A stretch of 64,000 nucleotides of DNA from JBGTLW01 sp964614575 (GCA_964614575.1 CAZTLX010000001.1:1-64000); one strand, 5' to 3'; positions 52,501 through 61,056 are shown, counted from the first letter of the stretch. Notes: generated from the sequence alone by a model not told the origin. A program made the numbers and translations.

Positions 52501-53439
52501 ATGCCCCACGCCAACTCCCCCATCATGCCACCCCGTGCCGATCGGCTGGCGATGCTCGGCGCGGCGGTGGCGCAGGGCTGGCTGACCGTGCTGCTGGGCC
52601 GGGCGATCGAGCCGCCCGCGGGCCAGAACCCTCGGCTCGACGCGCTGGGCACGGCCGGCGGACTCACGCTTACCGCGGCGGCGATCGCGGCGCTGGTCGT
52701 CGGCGGGCTGGTCTTCCGCGAGGCGATCCGCTCGCGGCGCGACCCGGCCGCCGCGCCCCCGCCCAGCCGGGTGCGGATGGTGTCGCTGGGGGTGGCGCTG
52801 CTGGTGCTCAGCGTCGCGCTGGCCGTGCCGCTGGGCGCGCTGTCGGCGGTCATCGCGATGATGGCGGCCACGGGGGCGTGCTTCCACATCCTCGCGGGGC
52901 GCTTCATCCCGCCGGTCGGCATCATCACCCTGGCGCTGCTCTTGACGCTGGTCATGGCCCTGCCCAACCCGCAACTGACCTTCGCCTTCCCGCTGATGCT
53001 CACGCTGCTGCACGTCACGATCGTCGGCGCGACGCATCAGCACTTCGCCGCCCGCGGCCCGGCGATGCGCCCGGCCGATTGGGCGGCACTGGGCGCGGGC
53101 TGGGTGTTCTGGACGCTGGGGCTGACGGTGCTCATGTCCTCACGCAACGCAGGCGACCACGGAGCGCTGACGCACGCGCCGGACCTGTTGCGGTGGGTGT
53201 GGGTCGGTCCGCTGGTCAGCCTGGTGCTTCTTATCCCTTGCCTGGCGTGGGCGATCCGCGGGGCCAGCCGCCGCACCGCCCGGTCTCGCCGCATCTGGCT
53301 GGTGGGTGGCTTGGGGATGATCGCGCACAACGCGGCGTGGCTGGTTGGCATCGGCGACACCGGCGGCGCCGGCCTCATCGCGCTCACCGCCCTGCCGGCG
53401 GTGGGCGTCGCGCTGCTCGGATTCGCCCGGCGCGGTTGA
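52501..53439 (+). CDS. Polytopic membrane protein, unknown
   Basis: 312 residues with about eight or nine membrane helices. Features include a first helix AMLGAAVAQGWLTVLLG, LGALSAVIAMMAATGACFHI, LPNPQLTFAFPLMLTLLHV and a long basic loop RGASRRTARSRRIW. The layout hints at UbiA-type prenyltransferases, but their Asp-rich motifs are absent, so no function is given. The stop is followed after 41 bases by a family-B palindrome that separates it from a convergent gene. Confidence 0.55.
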   Translation: MPHANSPIMPPRADRLAMLGAAVAQGWLTVLLGRAIEPPAGQNPRLDALGTAGGLTLTAAAIAALVVGGLVFREAIRSRRDPAAAPPPSRVRMVSLGVALLVLSVALAVPLGALSAVIAMMAATGACFHILAGRFIPPVGIITLALLLTLVMALPNPQLTFAFPLMLTLLHVTIVGATHQHFAARGPAMRPADWAALGAGWVFWTLGLTVLMSSRNAGDHGALTHAPDLLRWVWVGPLVSLVLLIPCLAWAIRGASRRTARSRRIWLVGGLGMIAHNAAWLVGIGDTGGAGLIALTALPAVGVALLGFARRG

Positions 53440-53480
53440 GTATGACACCGTAAAGACCTGCGCCAACCCCCCGCTCCCAG

Positions 53481-53586
53481 ATAGCCGGCGAGCTACGCCT
53501 CGCCGGGCGTTTTACGCCCGGTTCGTCGTTACGCGACGCCCGTTCGTCACTACGCGACGCCCGGCGAGGCGTAGCTCGCCGGCTAT
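53481..53586. repeat. Palindromic repeat, family B copy 3
   Basis: Perfect 29-base arms: 53481-53509 (ATAGCCGGCGAGCTACGCCT...) and 53558-53586. The 48-base centre contains a tandem near-duplicate of about 21 bases (GTTCGTC..TACGCGACGCCC). The right arm holds the TAG stop (53583-53585) of the convergent lipoprotein gene. Confidence 0.88.
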
Positions 53587-54983
53587 TGACCCGCCCGGGC
53601 CCGCCGAAACACCAGCCGATACACCACCGCCAGCACGAACGCCAGCACGACGACGCCCGCCAGCCGCCACGTCGCCGCATCGAGCAGCGCCCGCAGGTCC
53701 GCCGTCGCGCGGCCCATCGTCCGCGCCGACGCGGCGTCCAGCTCGTCGATCGGGCCGTCCAGATCACCCGCCAACCCGCGCAGCTCCTGCGTCGCCCGCG
53801 TGATCTTCTCCGAGAGCTCGATGAGCTTGCTGATCGTGATCGGGTCGGGGTCCGGCGGCTTGGGTTGCGTCGGCGGCACTGCATCGGCGGGCCGGTCGCG
53901 GCCGATCATCTTGTTGATCTGCTCCGCAGCGCCCTGCACCGACCCGGACATCGTGTCGATCGACCCGGCCAGCGTGTTGAGCCGCTGCACCGTCCGGTCC
54001 AGCTCCGCGAGCGCAGCCCGGCTCTCGGCCAGGGTCTGCCGCAGCTCGGGCTGCGCGGCCTCGGCCTCGGTCAGGAGGTCGCGCAGGTCCTGCGGCAGCG
54101 CATCGACCCGTGCGGCCACCTGTGCCACCGACGCGTTGAGCCCCGCCACGTCCTCACGCAGCGCCACCACCGTCGGCAGGTGATCCAGCTCGTAGAGCAG
54201 CAACGCCGCGTTCCAGCGGACGCGCTCGGGCAGGTGGCGGATCGTTGTGCCGATCTCCGCGACCACCTCCGACGCGTCCTTGATGGCGGTGGGGGTATCG
54301 GCCACGCCCTGTATGCCGGAGAACGGCGACATGGGGATACTCAGCAGCGCACCGACATCGCTGCGCCGTCCGCGCTGGGCGACCAGCTCGCCCGGCGGCT
54401 TGTTGGAGCCGGACGCGCGCCAGCGGGCGAGGACGTTGCGTGTCGCGAGCTGGCGCATGTCGTCGCGGGCATCATCGATCGCGGCGTTGTCGAAGTGCTT
54501 GTAGCCGAGGGCGATCATCTGGTCGCGGGCGCGGCCGAGCATCTCGACCACCTGCGGCTGGAACGGGCCGTAGGTCGTCCGCCGGGCCCCCTCGGTCACG
54601 CCGTAGTACCCCTCCTCGACCAGCAGCCAGGCGAAGAGGAACGCGAGGCGCGGGTCGGGCTCGCGTTGGATCGCTTCAGTGGCGGCGACGAGGCGCAGCT
54701 TCCACCGCAGCGTCTCCTCGCGGATGGTGCGGCTGTCGGTCTGGGCGGCGATGTCCGAGGAAAGCCCGACGCCTGCGTCGTAGAAGTTGTTGATCAGCAG
54801 GCTCAGGTCCGACTGCAGGCTGACCGGGTCCAGCGCCTGCATCGTCGAGGCGCTCGAATTGTTCGATGACGCGTCCAGCCACGCCGGGGGCGACGGCTTG
54901 GGCTTGGCCTGGCAACCGGAAACGCAGGCCGCGGCGGTGGCGACCGCCGCGGCCAGGATCGGCATGAACCTGAGCGTGCTCAT
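53583..54983 (-). CDS. Lipoprotein with coiled coil and C-terminal membrane anchor
   Basis: 466 residues from ATG 54983. Lipobox VSGC (Cys24). Residues to about 230 are globular (LRWKLRLVAATEAIQREPDP, EEGYYGVTEGARRTTYGPFQ). About 260-430 are coiled coil with Leu heptads (LNASVAQVAARVDALPQDLR, SRAALAELDRTVQRLNTLAG). A membrane helix ends the protein (LAGVVVLAFVLAVVYRLVF), followed by RRARAGQ. Having both a lipid anchor and a C-terminal helix suggests a periplasm-spanning protein. It follows the second DUF2959-like gene by 28 bases; its stop lies in a repeat. Family not recognised. Confidence 0.68.
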   Translation of the reverse strand: MSTLRFMPILAAAVATAAACVSGCQAKPKPSPPAWLDASSNNSSASTMQALDPVSLQSDLSLLINNFYDAGVGLSSDIAAQTDSRTIREETLRWKLRLVAATEAIQREPDPRLAFLFAWLLVEEGYYGVTEGARRTTYGPFQPQVVEMLGRARDQMIALGYKHFDNAAIDDARDDMRQLATRNVLARWRASGSNKPPGELVAQRGRRSDVGALLSIPMSPFSGIQGVADTPTAIKDASEVVAEIGTTIRHLPERVRWNAALLLYELDHLPTVVALREDVAGLNASVAQVAARVDALPQDLRDLLTEAEAAQPELRQTLAESRAALAELDRTVQRLNTLAGSIDTMSGSVQGAAEQINKMIGRDRPADAVPPTQPKPPDPDPITISKLIELSEKITRATQELRGLAGDLDGPIDELDAASARTMGRATADLRALLDAATWRLAGVVVLAFVLAVVYRLVFRRARAGQ

Positions 54984-55011
54984 CGGCGCATGGTCTCGCT
55001 GAAGCGCCGCA

Positions 55012-55716
55012 TCAGGACGCGGGTTTCGCCGCCGCGCCCTCGGCGGGGGCGGCCGCATCGGCCGGGGGCGCGCCGCTGCCGGGCGAGAGCATCTCGCGCA
55101 CCTTGCCGACTTCCTTGATCATCGCGCTCAGCGCCTCGTTGACCCCCTTGGATTCCTCGGTGGCCGCCTCCATGTACTTGCTCACCGCGTCCAGCGCCGC
55201 CGGCGTCAGATCATTGCCCAGGAAGAGCTGGATGTCGTAGATGTTCTGCATCATGGTCTCGAAGTGGCCCTTGGCTTCGGTCGCGAGCGTGCGCATCTCG
55301 TCGAAGCTGGCCTGCAGTTCCTGCCGCCGCTGCTCCGAGAGGGCGCGCAATTCGGGGTTGTTGAACGCGGCCGACTGCTCGGTCCAGGTCGCGAAGTAGT
55401 CGTCGCCGCGCTGCCGCATCGCGTTGGCGCGCTTGCGGGCTTTGTCGGCCATCGACTCGAGCGTTGCCACATCCTTGTTAAACGTCTTGAGCGCCGCGAC
55501 CCGGTCGGGCGCGGGCTCGATCGCGTTCATCGACGCGATCGTCTGGTCGATCTGCGCCGTGGCCTCGTCGAGGCTCTCCACAAACTTGTCCATGTTCTCG
55601 GCGGTCTTGCCCGCCTGCTTCACACCCGCCGGCGTCCCCGACGACGCACAGCCGCTCAGCGCCACCAGCACGCATAACCCCACACCCAGCACCGCGCAAC
55701 GCTTGAAAGCCGCCAT
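55012..55716 (-). CDS. DUF2959-like lipoprotein (second copy)
   Basis: 234 residues from ATG 55716. Lipobox LSGC, then a helical protein like the one at 11276 (ENMDKFVESLDEATAQIDQT, KTFNKDVATLESMADKARKR, HFETMMQNIYDIQLFLGNDL). The C-terminus is Ala/Pro-rich. It is the first gene of a pair with the coiled-coil lipoprotein downstream (28-base gap). A longer ORF to 55929 has no signal peptide at its start and is less likely. Confidence 0.72.
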   Translation of the reverse strand: MAAFKRCAVLGVGLCVLVALSGCASSGTPAGVKQAGKTAENMDKFVESLDEATAQIDQTIASMNAIEPAPDRVAALKTFNKDVATLESMADKARKRANAMRQRGDDYFATWTEQSAAFNNPELRALSEQRRQELQASFDEMRTLATEAKGHFETMMQNIYDIQLFLGNDLTPAALDAVSKYMEAATEESKGVNEALSAMIKEVGKVREMLSPGSGAPPADAAAPAEGAAAKPAS

Positions 55717-56243
55717 GACCAAACCCTTCAATATGGAGGATGAATCAACCGTGGCCACAGAACACCCGGGGCCAGATGAGTCGCTCTGACTGGAAGCCTC
55801 CCCGCGGCCGAGCGCCGCCGCCCGCCCGCGCAACCCGCGCCACCGCCGGCCCTCGCGCACCTGCCCGCGAACCCGCCGTCGCCTGCCGCATGAAGCAGTC
55901 CCCTGACTTGAAGCAAAACTTAAACCCACCCAGATCAGACCGTCACATTACCGCGGCCGGGTCCGGCCCACAAGTCTAATTTTCAGGCTTTCGCTTGATG
56001 CGGCCACGGCTAGGGCGGGCGGCGGCGGCGGGGGGGCATGGCTTGATCCGTCGTGTTTTTTCCCGGATGAAAAAATCCGCTGGCGACGAACTGCGGTGTC
56101 GGTCGGGCGTAAGAATGGTGGCGGATCGGTCGAACGCCCGAAGGTTTCGGGTGCCGATGACCGATTAGGCTAAGGCGGGCGTCCGCAACATCCAAGGCCG
56201 GGAGATGGCCTGATGAAGGTTTGATGAAAATGAAAAAATGCCC

Positions 56244-56272
56244 TTGCCAGCCGGCCAACGGGAAGCTACTGT
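56244..56272 (+). promoter_or_regulatory. Possible promoter of the RRM gene
   Basis: TTGCCA (56244-56249), 17-base spacer and TACTGT (56267-56272). It would start transcription near 56279 and give a leader of about 154 bases. Confidence 0.35.
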
Positions 56273-56357
56273 AAAAACAGATTCAGCCTGCTAAGCGAAT
56301 CAGAGGCCAAGGGGGCCTAGAACAAAACAGATTGGTAGTCAGACGGACCTGCTTACC

Positions 56358-56388
56358 CCGGTCGTGCTTTGCCCGAAAGCCCGACCGG
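56358..56388 (+). promoter_or_regulatory. Leader hairpin of the RRM gene
   Basis: CCGGTCG-T-GCTTT pairs with AAAGC-C-CGACCGG around a five-base loop GCCCG; one internal T/C mismatch. It lies 44 bases before the GTG start and could be a binding site for the protein itself or a cold-response element. Confidence 0.5.
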
Positions 56389-56432
56389 CGCTCGGTGAAT
56401 CCTCGGGTCGCTCGGAAAGAAGTGCAGCAACT

Positions 56433-56840
56433 GTGATCAACATCTACATCGGCAATCTTCCTTACAGTGTCCGCGATGAAGACCTGGTCGGCCTGTTCGG
56501 CCAGTACGGCCCGATCAACAAAGCCACGATCGTGACCGATCGCGAGACCGGCCGCTCCAAGGGCTTTGGCTTCGTCGAGATGGCCGACTTCGAGTCCGGC
56601 CAGAACGCCATCACCGCCCTCGCCGGTCAGCCCTACAAGGGCCGTCCGCTCACGGTCAACGAGGCCCGGCCACGCGGCTCGGGCACCGGCGACCGCGTGC
56701 TCGGCGACGGCAGCGGCGGATCGACCACCACCCCGGACCACGGCCGCGGACACGAGGCCCAGCGCCCCGAGTACCGTCCCGCCGACGAGCCGGCCGTGCC
56801 CAAATCCAACGGCTACCGCAACACGCTGCTGGCCCGATAA
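56433..56840 (+). CDS. RRM-type RNA-binding protein
   Basis: 135 residues from GTG 56433. RNA recognition motif over about 1-80: RNP2 IYIGNL at 4-9, RNP1 KGFGFVEM at about 44-51, with LTVNEARPRG at the end. The tail is Gly/Arg/Pro-rich (GSGTGDRVLGDGSGG), as in cyanobacterial Rbp proteins. It probably binds single-stranded RNA and acts as an RNA chaperone, for example in cold. The leader is long and structured, which suggests post-transcriptional control. Confidence 0.88.
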   Translation: MINIYIGNLPYSVRDEDLVGLFGQYGPINKATIVTDRETGRSKGFGFVEMADFESGQNAITALAGQPYKGRPLTVNEARPRGSGTGDRVLGDGSGGSTTTPDHGRGHEAQRPEYRPADEPAVPKSNGYRNTLLAR

Positions 56841-57008
56841 CGCCCCTGCGTTCACCCGCCGCCGCGTCCGCCCCCAAGCCGATACCCACGCCACACCCGT
56901 GGCCAAAGGGTCGGAACTCGGCGGTTCTGCGCCAAAACCACGCCCGGCACCCACCCCGCGATCCGCAATACCCCCCGGTATCATGCGTTGACCGTGCTGG
57001 ACCCGCGT

Positions 57009-57671
57009 ATGACCGAACCGGCCGCACCGGCGACCGATCCTGATATCCCCACGACGCTGCGGCAGGCCGCCGACGGCGACGCCCAGGCGTGGACGCTGCT
57101 CGTTCACACCTATTCCGGACGACTCTTCGGCCTGCTGTTCCAACGCTGCGCCGACCGCGAACTGGCCGAGGAACTGACCCAGGCCACCTTCGTCAAGCTG
57201 GTCAGCAAGCTCGACGACTTCGCCGGCTACGAGGAGCGGGGTAAGTTCGAGCCTTGGCTCTTCCGCATCGCGATGAACAAGCTGCGCGACGAGATGCGCC
57301 GGCGCAAACGCCAGGCCTCCTCCCTCGACATGTCGCCCGGGGCCACCGGACAGGGCGATCGGGCCAGCGCCTGGGCGGCGGTGGAGAGCGGCGTCACGCG
57401 CGATGCCGGGCGCACGGCCCCCGATATCGGCGAGAACCCGCTGGAGGCGCTCAACCGGGCCGAGCAGATGGACCTGCTGCGGGCGGCGATCGCCGAGATG
57501 TCCGAGGCGGACCAGGAGGTCCTGCACCTGCGTCACACCGCGGGGCTCAGCTTCGCCCAGATCGCCGAGACGCTTGACCAGCCGCTGGGCACGGTTTTAG
57601 CCCGCGGGCACCGTGCATTAAAGAAACTCCGTGCCGCGTTAGAACAGATGGGCGTCAGCCCCGGCCTTTGA
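57009..57671 (+). CDS. ECF-type RNA polymerase sigma factor
   Basis: 220 residues. Region 2: AWTLLVHTYSGRLFGLLFQR, ELAEELTQATFVKLVSKLDD, EPWLFRIAMNKLRDEMRRRK. A 50-residue linker rich in Gly/Asp follows. Region 4: LRAAIAEMSEADQEVLHLRH and FAQIAETLDQPLGTVLARGH. ATG 57009 is used; TTG 56988 and GTG 56994 are also in frame and a TATCAT box lies just upstream. First gene of a three-gene operon with a membrane protein and a secreted helical protein. Confidence 0.9.
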   Translation: MTEPAAPATDPDIPTTLRQAADGDAQAWTLLVHTYSGRLFGLLFQRCADRELAEELTQATFVKLVSKLDDFAGYEERGKFEPWLFRIAMNKLRDEMRRRKRQASSLDMSPGATGQGDRASAWAAVESGVTRDAGRTAPDIGENPLEALNRAEQMDLLRAAIAEMSEADQEVLHLRHTAGLSFAQIAETLDQPLGTVLARGHRALKKLRAALEQMGVSPGL

Positions 57672-57701
57672 TGCCCGAGACACAACCCGAACACCATCCC
57701 C

Positions 57702-58226
57702 ATGACACTTGACAACCCCCCACCCACGCCGCCAAACGACCCCCGGACGGTCCCCGACCCCCAACTCGACGCGCTGCTGGACGCGGTGCTGGCCCCCGAG
57801 ACGGCCCCGGCCGAGCTAAACGAGCGGGTCTTGCGGGCCACGGCCCCGCTGGTGGCCGCGCGGCGGCAGCCGGTGCTCGGCCGTATCGAAGGCGGGTTCC
57901 GTCGGTCGGCGCTGAGGGTGGCCGCGGCCGTGCTGATCGCGACCGGCATCATCGGCTTGGTCGCCCTCAACACCCGCCCCGGGCCGCAGGTCATACCCCA
58001 TGAACTGGAACTGGTGCAACTCGACACGCTCAATGCCGCGGCGGACGCGACCCATCGCCAGGCCGAGACCATCGACCTGCAGATCGAAGCATTCGCCCTG
58101 CAGGTGGCGTTGGCGGACCGGGCCGACCCGTGGGCCGAGTCGGACGCGGCGTTTGCGGCCTTTGATGACTTGGCGTTCGAAACCCAGATGGACCTGCTCG
58201 CCAGCGATCTGGAATCGGTATTCTAA
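57702..58226 (+). CDS. Putative anti-sigma-like membrane protein
   Basis: 174 residues. Pro-rich N-terminus, a helix LDALLDAVLAPETAPAELNE, then one membrane segment (about 71-90, VAAAVLIATGIIGLVALN) and an extracytoplasmic helical C-terminus rich in Asp/Gln/Ala. No zinc anti-sigma motif. It follows the ECF sigma gene by 30 bases and precedes the secreted protein by six bases, so a role in controlling that sigma factor is inferred from position only. Confidence 0.6.
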   Translation: MTLDNPPPTPPNDPRTVPDPQLDALLDAVLAPETAPAELNERVLRATAPLVAARRQPVLGRIEGGFRRSALRVAAAVLIATGIIGLVALNTRPGPQVIPHELELVQLDTLNAAADATHRQAETIDLQIEAFALQVALADRADPWAESDAAFAAFDDLAFETQMDLLASDLESVF

Positions 58227-58232
58227 ATCGAC

Positions 58233-58904
58233 ATGAAGCTTCCCCTGCTCATCCTGATGCTCGGGCTGTCGGTGGCGATCGGATCGGCACAGGCGCAGGG
58301 CCCCAAGGACCGCCCGGCTCCGCCGCGCCCGCAAGCGGCAGCGCAAGCAAGCGAGAAGGCGGACGCCGAAGACGAGCACGAAGCGCGTGAGCCGAAGCCG
58401 GACGAGCGCGCCCGCCTGTCGCCGGAGGAGGCGGCCGAAGCGCTGGCGTTGATCAGCCGACTCAAGCCGGAACTGGGCGACGAGCTGCGCGAGCTTCAGG
58501 AAAAGGACCCGCAGCGCTTCCACGCGGAGTTGCACAACCGGTTCCCCCGCTACCGCTGGCTGCTGCGGCTCAAGCGTTACGACCCGGAGATGTTCGAGCT
58601 GCGGATACAGGACATCGAGCATTACCGCCGTTCCCGCGAGCTGGCCGAGCAGGTGCGTGACGCCCGCAAGGAAGGCAAGGCCGACGCGGAACAAGCCGCC
58701 CGCAAGAAGCTGGACGAGGTCGTGGCGGAGCATTTTGCCGTGCGCCAGCAGATCCGGGAGGCGGAGCTGGCCCGGCTGGAGCGTCGGCTGGAGGAGCTCC
58801 GCGAGCAGCTCGCCGAGCGATCGGAGAATCGTGAGCAGTTCCTGGCCGATCACGCCGAATCACTGATCGCCGGCAACGAGCACAACCCTCGCGACCGCGA
58901 TTAA
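58233..58904 (+). CDS. Secreted helical, charged protein
   Basis: 223 residues. Signal peptide 1-22 ending AQAQ. The mature protein is almost all charged helix: LSPEEAAEALALISRLKPEL, KDPQRFHAELHNRFPRYRWL, EMFELRIQDIEHYRRSRELA, and a coiled coil (LERRLEELREQLAERSENRE). This resembles the periplasmic helical proteins that accompany ECF sigma operons (CpxP/Spy-like in style), but no family is claimed. Third gene of the sigma operon. Confidence 0.7.
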   Translation: MKLPLLILMLGLSVAIGSAQAQGPKDRPAPPRPQAAAQASEKADAEDEHEAREPKPDERARLSPEEAAEALALISRLKPELGDELRELQEKDPQRFHAELHNRFPRYRWLLRLKRYDPEMFELRIQDIEHYRRSRELAEQVRDARKEGKADAEQAARKKLDEVVAEHFAVRQQIREAELARLERRLEELREQLAERSENREQFLADHAESLIAGNEHNPRDRD

Positions 58905-58970
58905 GCCTTTGCGCTCGATGAGTTGTCGGGTCATCCCAACCGCACGAGTTTCTCTTCCCCGCGGACGTCA

Positions 58971-58976
58971 TATAAT
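58971..58976 (+). promoter_or_regulatory. Consensus TATAAT upstream of the small lipoprotein gene
   Basis: Perfect -10 hexamer; no good -35 box is seen. The likely transcript starts near 58983 and contains AGGAG (58992-58996) before ATG 59005. Confidence 0.5.
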
Positions 58977-59004
58977 CCACTGCCTCCGGGCAGGAGATCG
59001 TGAC

Positions 59005-59187
59005 ATGATGCGCCGGGCGTTATCGCTGATGGTGGTGGTGGTGGGCGCGGCCATGGCCTCGGGGTGCTATTACACCGCGACCACCGAGGATGGCCAGACC
59101 GAGCGGATCAGCCATGAGGAGTATCAAGACCTCAAGCGGGAGAGCGGCCCCCCGACGCGGGTCAGAGTGCCGCGGATGTACGAGTGA
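59005..59187 (+). CDS. Small lipoprotein
   Basis: 60 residues from ATG 59005 (ATG 59008 also possible), with AGGAG upstream. Signal with lipobox ASGC at about residue 21, then CYYTATTEDGQTERISHEEY and QDLKRESGPP. Function unknown. It has its own TATAAT, and the next promoter overlaps its stop. Confidence 0.6.
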   Translation: MMRRALSLMVVVVGAAMASGCYYTATTEDGQTERISHEEYQDLKRESGPPTRVRVPRMYE

Positions 59188-59213
59188 CTGCGGGGCGCGG
59201 GTTGGGCTATACT
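59184..59213 (+). promoter_or_regulatory. Promoter of the zinc-ribbon membrane protein gene
   Basis: GTGACT (59184-59189), an 18-base spacer and TATACT (59208-59213). Leader of about 31 bases with GGGGTG before GTG 59251. The -35 box overlaps the stop codon of the upstream gene. Confidence 0.5.
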
Positions 59214-59250
59214 CAGCCCGGTCCTTGTCTCTATGGATGCGGGGTGAACC

Positions 59251-60987
59251 GTGCCGATCGAAGTGCGATGTGACGGCTGCGGGACGCGTCTGCGAGCGCC
59301 CGAGACCGCGGCCGGGAAGACGAAGAAATGCCCCAAGTGCGGCGGCGTGCTGGCGATCCCCGACCCCGCCGCCGCGGAGGCCGACGAGGCCGACGATCTG
59401 AATCTGTACGAGCTGGCGATCGACGCCTCACCTGCGCCCCGGACGAAGCACACCGCACCCGACACGGTCATCATCAAGCGCCCGACGCCGGACGCCAAGC
59501 CGTCTTCCGACGCATCGGGGTCGGGATCACCTTTCGGCGCCTACGCCGCCGCGATCGCCGCCGAGGCCGACAAACACAAAACCGACGAGAAGGGCCCGCT
59601 GCTGTCGGTCGCGGGGATCGACCTGACGGTCGGCCGCTTGATCGGCCTGGGCGTGCTGCTCGTCGGGCTGTTCTTGGGCGGGGTCTGGTGGGCGATCTAC
59701 GGTCCGGGGCGCACGCACGCGGTGCTCGGCACGAAAACGGTTTACGTCACCACCGCCCTCGACCGCGGCACCATGCGCGAGCCTTACAGCCTGCTGACCA
59801 TGCAGGGTGACATGGGCATCGGCATCAAGGGCGGGGAAGCGGCCGGGGCGCTCGCGGCCGGGGGCCCGGCCACCTCCATGTTCAAGTCGGCCAAGGGCGC
59901 GGTGTTTACCGTCGGCGGGTCCGATCAACTGCTCATCACCCGCGAGGGCAAGGACGGCGACCACCTGCTGGTCGAAGTCGAACTCTCCCGCGCCCTGATG
60001 AATCGGCTGAATCAGACCTCGGGGTATGATGTGGTCTTCCGGGCCGACCAGTTCCAGTTGGGCCCGGCCGACGGCAGCCCGCCGCAGAAGTCCGGCAAGG
60101 TGGTGTTCGCGACGTTCGAGGGCCGCGCCGACATCGACCTCGGCGGGGCCGGCACCACCGATTACCACGCCATCATCCCCCCGGGTGCGCCGCCCACCTC
60201 CGAAACCTTCGAGAAGACCGGCCGCAAGATCACCGGCGGCAAACTGTTCTACAACGGCGAGGCGGGCATCCGCGGCGACCTGGATTTCAACGCCTTTTAC
60301 AACCCCGACTCCCCGGTCGGCAACGGCGGGTTCGCGGCCGACGGCAACCTCAAGCTCACCGACCCCGGCGGCGCGGTCGTCGATCTGCAATACCAGGGCG
60401 GCGGCCTGATCGCCTCGTGGAACGCGGGCTCGCAAGGCGTCTGGACGCGCGAGAACTTCACCGAACCCGAGGGCGACAGCCCCTTCCGCAAATTCAAAGT
60501 CGCTTTAATCTTCGAGCGGCCGTACACCGACCAGCCGCTGCGCCTGACCTACGCCGGCAAACCCCTCGGCACGCTGCCCAAACGCTATAACGCCGAGAAA
60601 TCGGCTTCCTCCGCTTCGGGCGGTGCCGGCGTGCTGACCTACTTCAGCCTGCTCGCCCAGGCCCGCGACAAGGCCCGCGGCACCGTCGCCGACTCCAACC
60701 TCGTGCAGATCGGCTACGCCATCCAGATGTACGCCGACCAGAACCGCGGCCGCCTGCCCGACCGGCTCGAAGACCTCCGCGCCGTCATGCCCGGCATCGA
60801 CGCGGTGCTCGAAAACAAACGCACCGGCGAAAACCCCGGCTACGTGTACATCAAACCCGCCGATACCCTCGGGCAGGTGAAAGACCCCGCCAACACCGTC
60901 ATCCTCTACGAATCCAAGGACGGCCGCAGCGACCCCGACGGCTCCAAACTCTACGCCGACGGACACATCGAGCAACGAAAGCCGTGA
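59251..60987 (+). CDS. Zinc-ribbon membrane protein with DUF1559-like C-terminus
   Basis: 578 residues from GTG 59251. N-terminal zinc ribbon (CDGCGTRLRAPETAAGKTKK, then CPKCGG), a low-complexity linker, one membrane helix (about 130-150, LIGLGVLLVGLFLGGVWWAI), then a large extracytoplasmic beta-rich domain. The last ~100 residues (SNLVQIGYAIQMYADQNRGR and VKDPANTVILYES) look like the C-terminal part of planctomycete DUF1559 pseudopilin-like proteins, but without the prepilin N-terminus. Combination of a cytoplasmic zinc ribbon with this exported domain is typical of planctomycetes and functionally unexplained. Confidence 0.65.
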   Translation: MPIEVRCDGCGTRLRAPETAAGKTKKCPKCGGVLAIPDPAAAEADEADDLNLYELAIDASPAPRTKHTAPDTVIIKRPTPDAKPSSDASGSGSPFGAYAAAIAAEADKHKTDEKGPLLSVAGIDLTVGRLIGLGVLLVGLFLGGVWWAIYGPGRTHAVLGTKTVYVTTALDRGTMREPYSLLTMQGDMGIGIKGGEAAGALAAGGPATSMFKSAKGAVFTVGGSDQLLITREGKDGDHLLVEVELSRALMNRLNQTSGYDVVFRADQFQLGPADGSPPQKSGKVVFATFEGRADIDLGGAGTTDYHAIIPPGAPPTSETFEKTGRKITGGKLFYNGEAGIRGDLDFNAFYNPDSPVGNGGFAADGNLKLTDPGGAVVDLQYQGGGLIASWNAGSQGVWTRENFTEPEGDSPFRKFKVALIFERPYTDQPLRLTYAGKPLGTLPKRYNAEKSASSASGGAGVLTYFSLLAQARDKARGTVADSNLVQIGYAIQMYADQNRGRLPDRLEDLRAVMPGIDAVLENKRTGENPGYVYIKPADTLGQVKDPANTVILYESKDGRSDPDGSKLYADGHIEQRKP

Positions 60988-60995
60988 CCGCGCCG

Positions 60996-61011
60996 CTCGC
61001 GGCTTCGCGAG
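60996..61011 (+). terminator. Possible hairpin terminator
   Basis: CTCGCG-GCTT-CGCGAG hairpin nine bases after the stop of the zinc-ribbon gene, followed by ATTTG. Part of the GCGGCTTCGCG motif family. No strong T-run. Confidence 0.35.
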
Positions 61012-61056
61012 ATTTGAAACAGTGCGCAGCGTAAAACCGTCACGCATCAATCGTGT

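Larger units (their letters stand above)
55717..56432. other. Long intergenic region upstream of the RRM gene
   Basis: 716 bases between divergent genes. The half next to the DUF2959-like gene shows only Arg/Pro-rich shadow ORFs. The half next to the RRM gene is less GC-rich and holds a promoter-like sequence (56244-56272) and a hairpin (56358-56388). No gene is supported. Confidence 0.6.

Noticed and set aside
52501..53439. Assignment as a UbiA prenyltransferase
   Set aside because: The helix pattern is suggestive, but the Asp-rich substrate motifs are missing, so no function was given.
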